Assembly (NCBI GenBank): GCA_007118045.1
Contig: SKTG01000460.1
Coordinates: 1-10,519 of the forward strand
DNA: 10,519 nt
Reading direction: 5' to 3'
Source of the DNA: Nitriliruptoraceae bacterium
GTDB taxonomy: Bacteria; Actinomycetota; Nitriliruptoria; Nitriliruptorales; Nitriliruptoraceae
Under the pieces are notes generated by a model. That model ran no database searches. It saw nothing but the letters and a program-made list of their open reading frames with translations, and had not been told where the DNA came from. Shown one piece after another: positions 1 to 7,680 of the stretch. Position 1 is the stretch's first letter. Every line of letters begins with the position of its first letter. Made by a program: the position numbers and the translations under genes.

Positions 1-896
1 CGGAGCGCGTTCGGAACGGCACGGAAAGTGACCTCGCTGCGCTCTCCGGCGTAGTCCCCGTCGACCATCACCGGTTGTGGTCGCGGGGAACTGAGCGTGA
101 ACCCGCTCAGGTCGTGGTCGTAGCCGACCGCGTCGAGGTCGAGGTGCCGGCCGTCGCGGAAGGTGCCCGCCGCGACCGAGAGGAGGCGCGTGGTGGTCAG
201 CCGGGCGATCGAGAGCAGGTCGAGGCCGGTGTCGAAGCCGGCACGGGGGTGTACCCGCATCGGCTTGGGGCCGAGGTAGGTGTACGGGTCGGCGTTGGCG
301 ACCATGCTGATCGCGAGCGGACCGCGGGTCGAACCGTCGGGCAGCGTCACGATGGTGCTGGGCTGCTCGCGCCCCGCTCCCACGGACCATTCGCGCCCGA
401 CGGCCCAGAGGAAGGCGCCCTGTCGCAACCAACGCTTGGCGCGGGGGTGCTGTTCCGTGTGGCGGATCACGGCGGCGTCGAACCCGAAGCCGGCGTTGAA
501 GCCGAAGTAGCGCTGACCGGCGCGCCCGAGGCCGATGGACCGGCTGCGCCCGGTCCGCAGCGCCTCGAGCAGGACGTCGGTCGCCCGCCGTGCGTCGTTG
601 GGGAGGCCGAGCGCCCGCGCGAACACGTTGGCACCGCCGCCGGGGATGATCCCCAACGCCACCGAGGTGCCCGCGAGGGCCTGGATGACCTCGTTCGCCG
701 TCCCGTCACCACCGAGGGCGAAGACGACGTCCATCTGCTCGTGGACGGCCCCGGCGACGAGGTGGGTCGCGTGCCCGCGCTGCTTCGTCGGCTGGACCGT
801 CAGCTCGACCGCCGAGCGCAGCGACGCCTCGATCTCGTCGCGTACCTGCTCGTCGGTCGTCGTCGCGTTCGGGTTGAACAGGAGCAGGGCGCGCAC
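1..896 (-). CDS. Diacylglycerol/sphingosine kinase family lipid kinase (3' end beyond window)
   Basis: Probable ATP-dependent lipid kinase phosphorylating diacylglycerol or a related lipid alcohol at the inner membrane face. Seen: 298 complete codons from a GTG start. The N-terminus reads VRALLLFNPNATTT, the usual opening of the DAGK catalytic domain. The nucleotide-binding motif GGDGTANEV lies at residues 62-70, followed by GIIPGGGANVFARALGLP at about 82-99. FGFNAGFGFDA at about 131-141 and the C-terminal MVDGDYAGE at about 277-285 fit the second, beta-rich domain of this family. Family members are usually about 290-340 residues, so little is missing. The start is supported by the family-typical N-terminus and an AGGAGG 4 bases upstream. 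It follows the gamma-lyase-type gene by 52 bases, with an inverted repeat between, so it may be a read-through member of that operon. The lipid substrate cannot be told from sequence. Confidence 0.9.
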   Translation of the reverse strand, partial: MRALLLFNPNATTTDEQVRDEIEASLRSAVELTVQPTKQRGHATHLVAGAVHEQMDVVFALGGDGTANEVIQALAGTSVALGIIPGGGANVFARALGLPNDARRATDVLLEALRTGRSRSIGLGRAGQRYFGFNAGFGFDAAVIRHTEQHPRAKRWLRQGAFLWAVGREWSVGAGREQPSTIVTLPDGSTRGPLAISMVANADPYTYLGPKPMRVHPRAGFDTGLDLLSIARLTTTRLLSVAAGTFRDGRHLDLDAVGYDHDLSGFTLSSPRPQPVMVDGDYAGERSEVTFRAVPNAL

Positions 897-900
897 CCGG

Positions 901-906
901 CCTCCT
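901..906 (-). promoter_or_regulatory. Ribosome binding site AGGAGG of the lipid kinase
   Basis: A full AGGAGG on the minus strand lies 4 bases before the GTG at 896. The spacing is slightly short, but no better start is present and the protein opening fits its family, so this site fixes the GTG start. Confidence 0.6.
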
Positions 907-912
907 CGCAGC

Positions 913-940
913 GCCTGACGGCACGTGGTGGCCGTCCGGC
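913..940. promoter_or_regulatory. Intercistronic inverted repeat between gamma-lyase-type gene and lipid kinase
   Basis: GCCTGACGGC and GCCGTCCGGC form 10-base arms with one mismatch around an 8-base loop. The hairpin starts 8 bases after the upstream stop (minus-strand sense) and ends just before the ribosome binding site of the kinase. There is no T-run, so it may be a weak terminator, a transcript-stabilising hairpin, or a structure affecting kinase translation. The role is inferred. Confidence 0.45.
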
Positions 941-948
941 CCGGGAGG

Positions 949-2099
<1,151 letters not shown>

Positions 2100-2103
<4 letters not shown>

Positions 2104-3581
2104 GAGGCGCCTCCGGCGAGGAACGTGAGGACGTCGGCGCGGGTGAGGACCCCGATGGCGCGACCATCGTGCTGCGCGACCACCGCCGGTGCCCCCGCGG
2201 ACAGCTCGCCGAGCACCTGGTCGATCTCCTCGTCCGTCGCCACGACGGGCAGCGGGGGCTGCAGCACCTCGACGATCGGCCGGCTCATCAGCTCACCGTC
2301 GCGCAGGGCCGCGTCGAGCAGGGCGTTCTCGCGGACCGACCCGATGACGTCCTCGGCCCGGGCGCCGTCGTGGACGCCGTCCCGGAAGACGGGCATCTGC
2401 GACACGCCGTACTCCTTGAGCAGGGAGATCGCCGCTGCCACGGTCTCGTCCGGGTGCAGATGCACCAGCGGCGGCAGCTGTTCGCCCTTGGCCGAGAGGA
2501 TGTCGCCCACCGTGCCGGCACCGGAGGTGTGCTCCACGAAACCGTGCTCGGCCAGCCAGGTGTCGTCGTAGAACTTCGAGAGGTAGCCCCGGCCCGAGTC
2601 GGGCAGCAGCACCACGATCGTCGCGTCCGCGGGTTGGGTGGCGGCGTAGCGCCGGGCGGCCACGAGCGCGGTCCCACACGAGCCTCCGACGAGCAACCCC
2701 TCCTCGCGGGCGGTGCGTCGCGCCATCGCGAAGGACTCGGCGTCGCTGACCTGCTCCCACACGTCCACGATCGACGGGTCGAAGGTCTCCGGCCAGAAGT
2801 CCTCGCCGATGCCCTCCACCAGGTAGGGCCGTGCCTGGTCCCCGGAGTACAGCGAGCCCTCGGGGTCCGCCCCGACGATGGTGACGTCCGGCTTGCGCTC
2901 CTTGAGGTAGCGCCCGACGCCGGTCGCGGTCCCACCGGTACCGACCCCCAGCACGAACGCATCGATCTGCCCGGCCGTCTGCCGCCACAGCTCCGGTCCG
3001 GTGGAGAACACGTGCGTCTGCGGGTTCGTCTGGTTGAAGTACTGGTTGGGCTTGAAGGCGTTCGGTCGGGAGGCGAGCTCGTCGGAGACCGAGTAGTAGG
3101 ACCGCGGGTCCTCCGGTTCCACCGCCGTCGGACACACGATCACCTCGGCACCGTAGGCGCGCAACAGCGAGATCTTGTCCTGGCTGACCTTGTCCGGCAC
3201 GACGAACTGGCAGCGGTAACCCTTCCGCGCCGCCACGATGGCCAGGCCGACACCGGTGTTGCCGGAGGTCGGCTCGACGATCGTGCCGCCGGGCCGCAGC
3301 TCGCCGGCGGCCTCGGCCGCCTCGATCATCGAGATCCCGATGCGGTCCTTGACGGAGCCGCCCGGGTTGAGCATCTCCAGCTTGGCGACGAGCGTGGGCG
3401 GTACGTCGGACGAGAGCCGGTCGAGGGCGACCAGGGGCGTGTCGCCCATCAACGCGATCAGGTCCGGCGCGATCTCGCGGCCACGCTCGTCGAGGTGGCG
3501 GCGCGGCAGCTCGAGCGGATCGTGCTCGATCCCGATCGTGCGCTCGTAGATCGATCGGTCGCTGACGTCGATGGTGGCCAT
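2100..3581 (-). CDS. cbs: Cystathionine beta-synthase with C-terminal CBS domain pair
   Basis: PLP enzyme condensing serine (or O-acetylserine) with homocysteine to cystathionine in the cytosol; 493 residues. Seen: fold-type II PLP domain at about residues 40-345, with the Schiff-base lysine K78 in NPGGSVKDR, the SGNTG loop at 106-110, the phosphate-binding GTGGT at 214-218, and PDSGRGYLSKFYDD at 327-340, typical of cystathionine beta-synthases rather than plain cysteine synthases. Two CBS motifs fill about 356-493; in relatives such a pair binds adenosyl ligands or only stabilises the oligomer. About 37 residues precede the catalytic domain, longer than I expect for actinobacterial homologues. 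They contain no Cys and hence no CxPH-type haem site. The start is backed by GGAG 6 bases upstream, and no other start lies before the conserved core. It is first in the operon with the gamma-lyase-type gene. Confidence 0.95.
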
Positions 3582-3622
3582 TCCGGGCTCCGCTCACGCT
3601 GTGGGGCCGAGGCTGGGGCGCG

Positions 3623-3628
3623 AGCGTA
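3623..3628 (-). promoter_or_regulatory. Possible -10 element (TACGCT) of the cystathionine beta-synthase operon
   Basis: TACGCT fits the TAnnnT pattern common in actinobacterial -10 boxes and lies about 42 bases before the ATG. No recognisable -35 hexamer is seen, so this is a weak call. Related TACGYT hexamers precede argS and the tRNA gene. Confidence 0.22.
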
Positions 3629-3646
3629 GGGCGGCCCGGCCCGGCG

Positions 3647-3718
3647 GGCGACGTGGCCGAGCGGTTCCGCAGGTGCTCGAGAAGCCTTGAGGTGATCCGG
3701 CGGATCCTCGCCGTGAGG
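3647..3718 (+). pseudogene. Degenerate tRNA-Ser-like sequence
   Basis: The stretch opens GGCGACGTGGCCGAGCGG, closely resembling the 5' half of bacterial tRNA-Ser genes. Seen in order: an acceptor-like 5' strand (3647-3653), TG, a D-arm GCC...GGT with a 13-base loop (3656-3674), and a 5-pair anticodon-like stem CTCGA/TTGAG (3676-3680 with 3687-3691). Next come a hairpin GATCC-GGC-GGATC where a long variable arm would sit (3694-3706) and CCTC-GCCGT-GAGG where a T-arm would sit (3706-3718). Missing: the anticodon-like loop has only six bases and no T33, no TTCGANTC T-loop is present, and no 3' strand pairs with GGCGACG. It is therefore not a working tRNA as read. Chance resemblance is possible. 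Confidence 0.3.
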
Positions 3719-3728
3719 CGGGGTGGTG

Positions 3729-3803
3729 TGGTACCCCCGGTAGGAATCGAACCTACGCTTCCGGCTCCGGAGGCCGGTGCTCTATCCACTGAGCTACGGG
3801 GGC
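3729..3803 (-). tRNA. tRNA-Arg(CCG), with encoded CCA
   Basis: Complete cloverleaf on the minus strand: acceptor GCCCCCG pairing with CGGGGGT (first pair G-U); D-arm GCTC-AGTGGATA-GAGC; anticodon arm CCGGC-CTCCGGA-GCCGG giving anticodon CCG, which reads the Arg codon CGG; a four-base variable loop; T-arm GTAGG-TTCGATT-CCTAC; discriminator A. CCA is encoded at 3731-3729, so the body without CCA is 3732-3803. CGG is expected to be a frequent codon in so GC-rich a genome. The gene lies between the cystathionine beta-synthase start and a plus-strand response regulator, about 0.7 kb from argS. Confidence 0.96.
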
Positions 3804-3833
3804 GAAGGCGGCGCCTCGCTGCCGCGACAGGTC

Positions 3834-3839
3834 AACGTA
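3834..3839 (-). promoter_or_regulatory. Possible -10 element (TACGTT) of tRNA-Arg
   Basis: TACGTT (TAnnnT pattern) lies 30 bases upstream of the mature tRNA 5' end on the same strand, a plausible distance for a short leader. No good -35 hexamer is seen. Tentative. Confidence 0.22.
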
Positions 3840-3934
3840 CCAGCAGGCCTGCGGCCGCCCCACCCGGCCGACGCCGGAGCGCGCACCGCCCCGCCGAGCC
3901 GCCGAGCCCCCCACCCGACCGCATCAGCCCCCGC

Positions 3935-3940
3935 GAGGAG
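3935..3940 (+). promoter_or_regulatory. Ribosome binding site GAGGAG of the response regulator
   Basis: GAGGAG sits 8 bases before the GTG at 3949, an ideal distance, and fixes the GTG start. Starting here also gives the receiver-domain opening (M/V)ARILIVDDD expected of the family. Confidence 0.7.
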
Positions 3941-3948
3941 CCCGCTGC

Positions 3949-4398
3949 GTGGCCCGCATCCTGATCGTCGACGACGACCCGAGCACGATCGAGCTGCTGG
4001 AGCTCAACTTCACCCTGGACGGCCACGAGGTCCTGGTTGCCCGCGACGGGCTCGATGCCCAGCAGGTCGCCACCGAGCGCGCCCCCGACGCCGTGCTGCT
4101 CGACGTGATGATGCCCCGGCTCGACGGTTTCACGCTCTGCGAGCGGCTGCGGGCGGTGCCCGGGACGGCGACGATCCCGATCCTGTTCGTGTCCGCGTGC
4201 GCGCAACCGAGCGATCTCGCCAGGGGCCGGCGGGCCGGCGCCTCGGACTACGTGACCAAGCCGTTCGACCCGATCGGCCTGGTGCGCCGCGTCGAGCAGC
4301 TGCTCGCCACCGGCCACTCGGCGTCGGCCGCATCGAGTTCGAGCGGTTCGAGCCCGACGGGTTCGAGCCCGACCGGCACCGAGGAAGCCGCCGGCTAG
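3949..4398 (+). CDS. Single-domain response regulator (receiver only) with Ser/Pro/Thr/Gly tail
   Basis: CheY-like phospho-acceptor protein of a two-component or phosphorelay system; 149 residues in the cytosol. Seen: receiver domain at about residues 1-121, with the acidic pocket D8-D9 in ILIVDDDPS, phospho-accepting D52 in VLLDVMMP, the conserved hydroxyl position S82 in LFVSA, and K104 in YVTKPFDP. All catalytic positions are intact. No output domain follows. Instead residues about 123-149 are low-complexity, rich in Ser, Gly, Pro, Thr and Ala, and include a doubled SSPTG unit. No histidine kinase is nearby, so partner and output are unknown. It lies 131 bases before argS on the same strand. 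Its link to argS may be only positional. GTG start chosen from the ribosome binding site and domain boundary. Confidence 0.88.
   Translation: MARILIVDDDPSTIELLELNFTLDGHEVLVARDGLDAQQVATERAPDAVLLDVMMPRLDGFTLCERLRAVPGTATIPILFVSACAQPSDLARGRRAGASDYVTKPFDPIGLVRRVEQLLATGHSASAASSSSGSSPTGSSPTGTEEAAG
4346..4375 (+). repeat. 15-bp tandem repeat in the response regulator tail
   Basis: GTTCGAGCCCGACGG is followed directly by GTTCGAGCCCGACCG (14 of 15 identical), and a partial third copy GTTCGAGCG lies just before at 4337. The repeat keeps frame and encodes SSPTG twice, suggesting slippage growth of a flexible tail. Confidence 0.85.
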
Positions 4399-4431
4399 CG
4401 CCGCCGTCCCCCGCGGTCATGCGTGGAGGGT

Positions 4432-4460
4432 GGGCCGCGGCCCCGCGGTCGGGCCCGCGG
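4432..4460. other. GC palindromes after the response regulator (possible weak terminator)
   Basis: GGGCCGCGGCCC (4432-4443) is a perfect 12-bp palindrome. The self-complementary hexamer CCGCGG recurs at 4443-4448 and 4455-4460 with a 6-base spacer. These can form short strong hairpins 34 bases after the response regulator stop. No T-run follows, so a terminator role is only possible; high GC alone makes such palindromes likely. Confidence 0.3.
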
Positions 4461-4483
4461 TGGGCACCGCCCCGGCGGCGTCG

Positions 4484-4489
4484 TACGCT
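4484..4489 (+). promoter_or_regulatory. Possible -10 element (TACGCT) of the argS operon
   Basis: TACGCT fits TAnnnT and lies about 40 bases before the argS ATG, in the only slightly less GC-rich part of the gap. It is the same hexamer, at nearly the same distance from the start codon, as that upstream of cystathionine beta-synthase. No clear -35 is seen. Confidence 0.25.
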
Positions 4490-4529
4490 TCCGACCACCT
4501 CCGCCCTTTCGACCTCCTCGGAACCACGT

Positions 4530-6356
4530 ATGGCTCGCCCCGACCTGCTCGACCCCGTGCTCGGCGACCTCGACACGCGGATCCGCGAAGCGCTCGCCGT
4601 CGCCGGGTTGCCCGACGCGGACCCGGAGCTCGAGAAGCCCAAGCAGCCCGAGCACGGTGACTGGGCGACCACGGCCGCCCTGCGCCTGGCCAAGCCCGCC
4701 GCGCGCAACCCGCGCGAGGTCGCCCAGCTGATCGTCGACCACCTCGAGGTCCCCGAGGTCGTCGACGAGGTCTCCATCGCGGGGCCCGGCTTCGTGAACT
4801 TCCGCTTCGCGCACCGCTACCACGAGGACCTGGTGCGCCAGGTCGTCGCCGCGGGGCCTCGCTACGGCCGCAGCGTCAAGCCCGAGGAGCAACGGCGTGC
4901 CGTCAACGTCGAGTTCGTGTCCGCGAACCCGACGGGTCCGCTGCACGTCGGTGCGGGTCGCTGGGCGGCCACCGGCGACGCGATCGCCGAGCTGCTCGAG
5001 GCGGCCGGCGACACCGTCGTGCGCGAGTACTACGTCAACGACGCCGGTGAGCAGATCCGGCGCTTCGGTGAGTCGGTGGTCCTGGTCGCCACGGGTCAGG
5101 ATCTCGGGGACGAGCACTACCGGGGTCGGGCGATCGTGGGGGTGGCCCGGGAGCTGGTGGAGACCCACGGCGACGGCCTCTTCGACGTGCAGCCGGGCGA
5201 CGACGACGTGGTCGGTGACGAGACCGCCGGCGTGCAGCACCGCGACGGCGTCCTCGACGACCACGAGGTCGCCGAGACCCGGCCACCAGCGGGAGAACGA
5301 GCCGGACCCGCAGCAGCCGACCAGCGCGTTCACCCGGGGGTCTCGGCCCGCGTCGGTGTCCTCGGCGTCGAGGTGATGCGCCGCCGTATCGAACACGTCC
5401 TGCACACCATGGGGGTCGACTTCGACGTCTGGTTCTCGGAGCGCGACGGCTTGCACGGCACCGGCGCGGTCGAGGCGACCGTGGCGGAGCTGCGGGAGCG
5501 GGGCCAGGCCTACGAGGCCGACGGTGCCCTGTTCCTGCGGACGACCGATCACGGTGACGACAAGGACCGGGCCCTGATCCGCTCCGACGGCCGGCCCACC
5601 TACTTCGCGGCCGACTGCGCCTATCTGCGCGACAAGTGGTCGCGTGCGGACCAGCTGTACTACCTGCTCGGCGCCGACCACCACGGCTACGTCGACCGGT
5701 TGCGAGCCGCGGCCGCCTGCCTCGGCGTGCCGGAGGATCGGGTGGAGATCCGCATCGGCCAGCTGGTCAACCTGCTGCGGGCCGGCGAGCCCGTGCGCAT
5801 GTCGAAGCGGGCCGGTGAGACGGTCGACCTCGATGAGGTGATCGAGGAGGTCGGCGTCGACGTCGTGCGCTACCACTTCCTCCGCCAGGGCCTGGACACC
5901 ACGATCGACTTCGACCTGGCCGTGGTCGCGCAGCAGTCGATGGAGAACCCGGTCTACTACGTGCAGTACGCCCACGCGCGCATCAACTCGTTGATCCGCA
6001 CGGCCGACGAGCGCGGGTTCGACCACGGCACGCTCGACGAGGTCGACCTGTCGTTGCTGACCCACCCCGCCGAGCTGGAGCTGCTCACGGCGATGGCGCA
6101 GCTGCCGCTGGTCGTCGCACAGGCGGCGGAGCTGCGTGCGACCCAACGGCTCGCCAGGTACGCGGAGGACCTCGCCGGGACCTTCCACCGCTTCTACACC
6201 GAGTGCCGCATCCTGGCACCGGCCGACGCCACCGACGAGCAGCGCGCCGAGCAGGAGGCGGTCGGCCGGGCGCGCTACTGGTTGGCCGTGGCCGCGAAGC
6301 AGGTGCTGGCCAACGCGCTCGGACTGCTGCGCGTCACCGCCCCCGAACGGATGTAG
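4530..6356 (+). CDS. argS: Arginyl-tRNA synthetase with an unusual internal insertion
   Basis: Class I synthetase charging tRNA-Arg; 608 residues, against about 550-580 usual in bacteria. Seen: N-terminal domain about 1-110; HIGH-type motif at 139-143 in NPTGPLHVGAGRWAA; EYYVNDAGEQI at 166-176; FDVWFSERDGL at 298-308; ADHHGYVDR at 382-390; KMSKS-type motif VRMSKRAGE at 422-430; DALR anticodon-binding domain from about 475, with VYYVQYAHARINSL and a terminal APERM. All signature parts are present and in order. About 40-50 extra residues lie within 228-280 (own entry). The ATG at 4530 has only a weak ribosome binding site but fits the family N-terminus; the frame stays open far upstream, through the tRNA, which is not coding. 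The next gene, lysA, starts 2 bases after the stop. Confidence 0.95.
   Translation: MARPDLLDPVLGDLDTRIREALAVAGLPDADPELEKPKQPEHGDWATTAALRLAKPAARNPREVAQLIVDHLEVPEVVDEVSIAGPGFVNFRFAHRYHEDLVRQVVAAGPRYGRSVKPEEQRRAVNVEFVSANPTGPLHVGAGRWAATGDAIAELLEAAGDTVVREYYVNDAGEQIRRFGESVVLVATGQDLGDEHYRGRAIVGVARELVETHGDGLFDVQPGDDDVVGDETAGVQHRDGVLDDHEVAETRPPAGERAGPAAADQRVHPGVSARVGVLGVEVMRRRIEHVLHTMGVDFDVWFSERDGLHGTGAVEATVAELRERGQAYEADGALFLRTTDHGDDKDRALIRSDGRPTYFAADCAYLRDKWSRADQLYYLLGADHHGYVDRLRAAAACLGVPEDRVEIRIGQLVNLLRAGEPVRMSKRAGETVDLDEVIEEVGVDVVRYHFLRQGLDTTIDFDLAVVAQQSMENPVYYVQYAHARINSLIRTADERGFDHGTLDEVDLSLLTHPAELELLTAMAQLPLVVAQAAELRATQRLARYAEDLAGTFHRFYTECRILAPADATDEQRAEQEAVGRARYWLAVAAKQVLANALGLLRVTAPERM
5211..5369 (+). 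other. Atypical in-frame insertion within argS (residues about 228-280)
   Basis: Between HGDGLFDVQPGDDD and VMRRRIEHVL the enzyme has roughly 40-50 residues I do not recognise from the family. The block has no Phe, Tyr, Trp, Ile, Met, Lys, Asn or Cys and is almost all Gly, Val, Ala, Asp, Glu, Arg, Pro, His and Gln. Nearly every codon begins with G or C. Within codons 252-267, nine of sixteen end in A or T, against very few elsewhere in the gene. Read on the minus strand, the same triplets give third positions almost all G or C and a more normal amino-acid mix, including WW, CC, F and N. Boundaries are approximate. Confidence 0.6.
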
Positions 6357-6358
6357 CC

Positions 6359-7678
6359 GTGCCCGGACCCTGGCCCCTGACCGCCGAACGCGACGCCCGC
6401 GGCGCGCTGACGATCGGCGGTGTCGCCGTGACCGACCTCGCCCGTGAGCACGGTACGCCGCTCTGGATCGTCGACGAGCACGACCTGCGCCAGCGCTGCC
6501 AGCGCTACGTGACGGGTTTCCCCGGCGTGGACGTCGTCTACGCCTCGAAGGCCTGGTGCACGGTCGGGTTGCTGCAGCTGGTGGACCAGGAGGGCCTGCT
6601 CGTCGACGTCGCCTCGGGCGGCGAGCTCCACACCGCGCTGGTGGCGGGTGTCGCGCCGGAGCGGCTGGTGTTCCACGGCAACAACAAGTCGATCGAGGAG
6701 CTGGACCGGGCGCTGGAGGTCGGGGTCGGCCGCATCGTGGTCGACTCGTTCGACGAGCTCCACCGGTTGGACCGTCTGGCAGCGGCGCGGGGGACGGTCG
6801 CGCCGATCTGGTTGCGCATCACGCCCGGCATCGACGCCCACACCCACGACTACGTGCGCACCGGGCACGATGACGCCAAGTTCGGGTTCACGCTCTCGCT
6901 CGGGTTGGCGGACGAAGCGTTGTCGACGGCCCGGGAGCTGGCCCACGTCGAGGTGCTCGGCATCCACGCCCACATCGGGTCCCAGATCTTCGGGACCGAT
7001 CCCTTCATCGCGAACGCGGAGGTCACGCTCGACCTGATGGCGCGGTGGCGGGAGGAGCACGGCATCGTCCTGACGGAGCTCAACCTCGGTGGGGGTATGG
7101 GCATCCGCTACACCCACGAGGACCATCCGGTCGAGGTGGCGCGCTACGGCGACGCCGTCGTGCGCACGGTCGAGGAGCGGTGCGTCGCGCTCGGGTACCC
7201 ACGTCCCCGCCTGCTCGTCGAGCCCGGCCGCGCCATCGTCGGCCCCTCCACGATCACCCTGTACGAGGTCGGCACCGTCAAGCCCCTCCCCGGGCTGACG
7301 ACGTGGGTGAGCGTCGACGGCGGCATGAGCGACAACATCCGTCCCGCCCTGTACGACGCCGAGCACGAGATCGCCCTGGTCGGGCGCGGGTCCGAGGTGC
7401 CGCCCCGGGCGGTCACGGTGGTCGGCAAGCACTGCGAATCGGGGGACCTGGTACGTGACCACGCGCCGCTGCCGGGTGACCTGGCGGTCGGCGACCTCAT
7501 CGCCGTGGCGGCCACGGGTGCCTACACCGCCTCGATGTCGTCGCGGTACAACCAGCTGCCGCGGCCAGCGGCCGTGCTGGTGCGCGAGGGCGAGGTCAGG
7601 GAGCTGGTCCGTCGGGAGAGCTTCGACGACCTCGTCCGGCTCGACGTGCCGTTGTTCGCCCGGGAGGCCCAGGCCTGA
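6359..7678 (+). CDS. lysA: Diaminopimelate decarboxylase
   Basis: PLP enzyme of fold type III (alanine racemase-like barrel) that decarboxylates meso-diaminopimelate to lysine, the last step of lysine synthesis; 439 residues, a normal length. Seen: Schiff-base lysine K64 in VVYASKAW, ASGGEL at 85-90, HIGSQIF at 205-211, the glycine-rich phosphate loop LGGGMGIRY at 243-251, EPGRAIVG at 288-295, the catalytic CESGD at 359-363 contributed across the dimer, and GAYTASMSSRYN at 387-398. The chosen GTG lies 2 bases after the argS stop and gives the family-typical N-terminus. Upstream codons in this frame overlap argS and are not needed. No strong ribosome binding site is seen, so translation may be coupled to argS. 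argS-lysA is a common actinobacterial order, usually followed by threonine genes, which are absent here. Confidence 0.96.
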   Translation: MPGPWPLTAERDARGALTIGGVAVTDLAREHGTPLWIVDEHDLRQRCQRYVTGFPGVDVVYASKAWCTVGLLQLVDQEGLLVDVASGGELHTALVAGVAPERLVFHGNNKSIEELDRALEVGVGRIVVDSFDELHRLDRLAAARGTVAPIWLRITPGIDAHTHDYVRTGHDDAKFGFTLSLGLADEALSTARELAHVEVLGIHAHIGSQIFGTDPFIANAEVTLDLMARWREEHGIVLTELNLGGGMGIRYTHEDHPVEVARYGDAVVRTVEERCVALGYPRPRLLVEPGRAIVGPSTITLYEVGTVKPLPGLTTWVSVDGGMSDNIRPALYDAEHEIALVGRGSEVPPRAVTVVGKHCESGDLVRDHAPLPGDLAVGDLIAVAATGAYTASMSSRYNQLPRPAAVLVREGEVRELVRRESFDDLVRLDVPLFAREAQA

Positions 7679-7680
7679 GC

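Noticed and set aside
3777..4529. Long upstream extension of the argS frame
   Set aside because: It would begin inside the tRNA-Arg gene and run through the response regulator in another frame. The added text has no family similarity, and the enzyme's normal N-terminus begins at ATG 4530.
5211..5369. Intein or intron in argS
   Set aside because: The block is far shorter than known mini-inteins, lacks splice-junction residues (no Cys at the left edge, no His-Asn end), and stays in frame without any intron-like structure I can see.
4395..6188. 597-codon open frame antisense to argS
   Set aside because: Its triplets are exactly antiparallel to argS codons, so it is a shadow caused by few stop codons at high GC. 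Only the short part over the argS insertion looks gene-like, and it has no start, stop or family match of its own.
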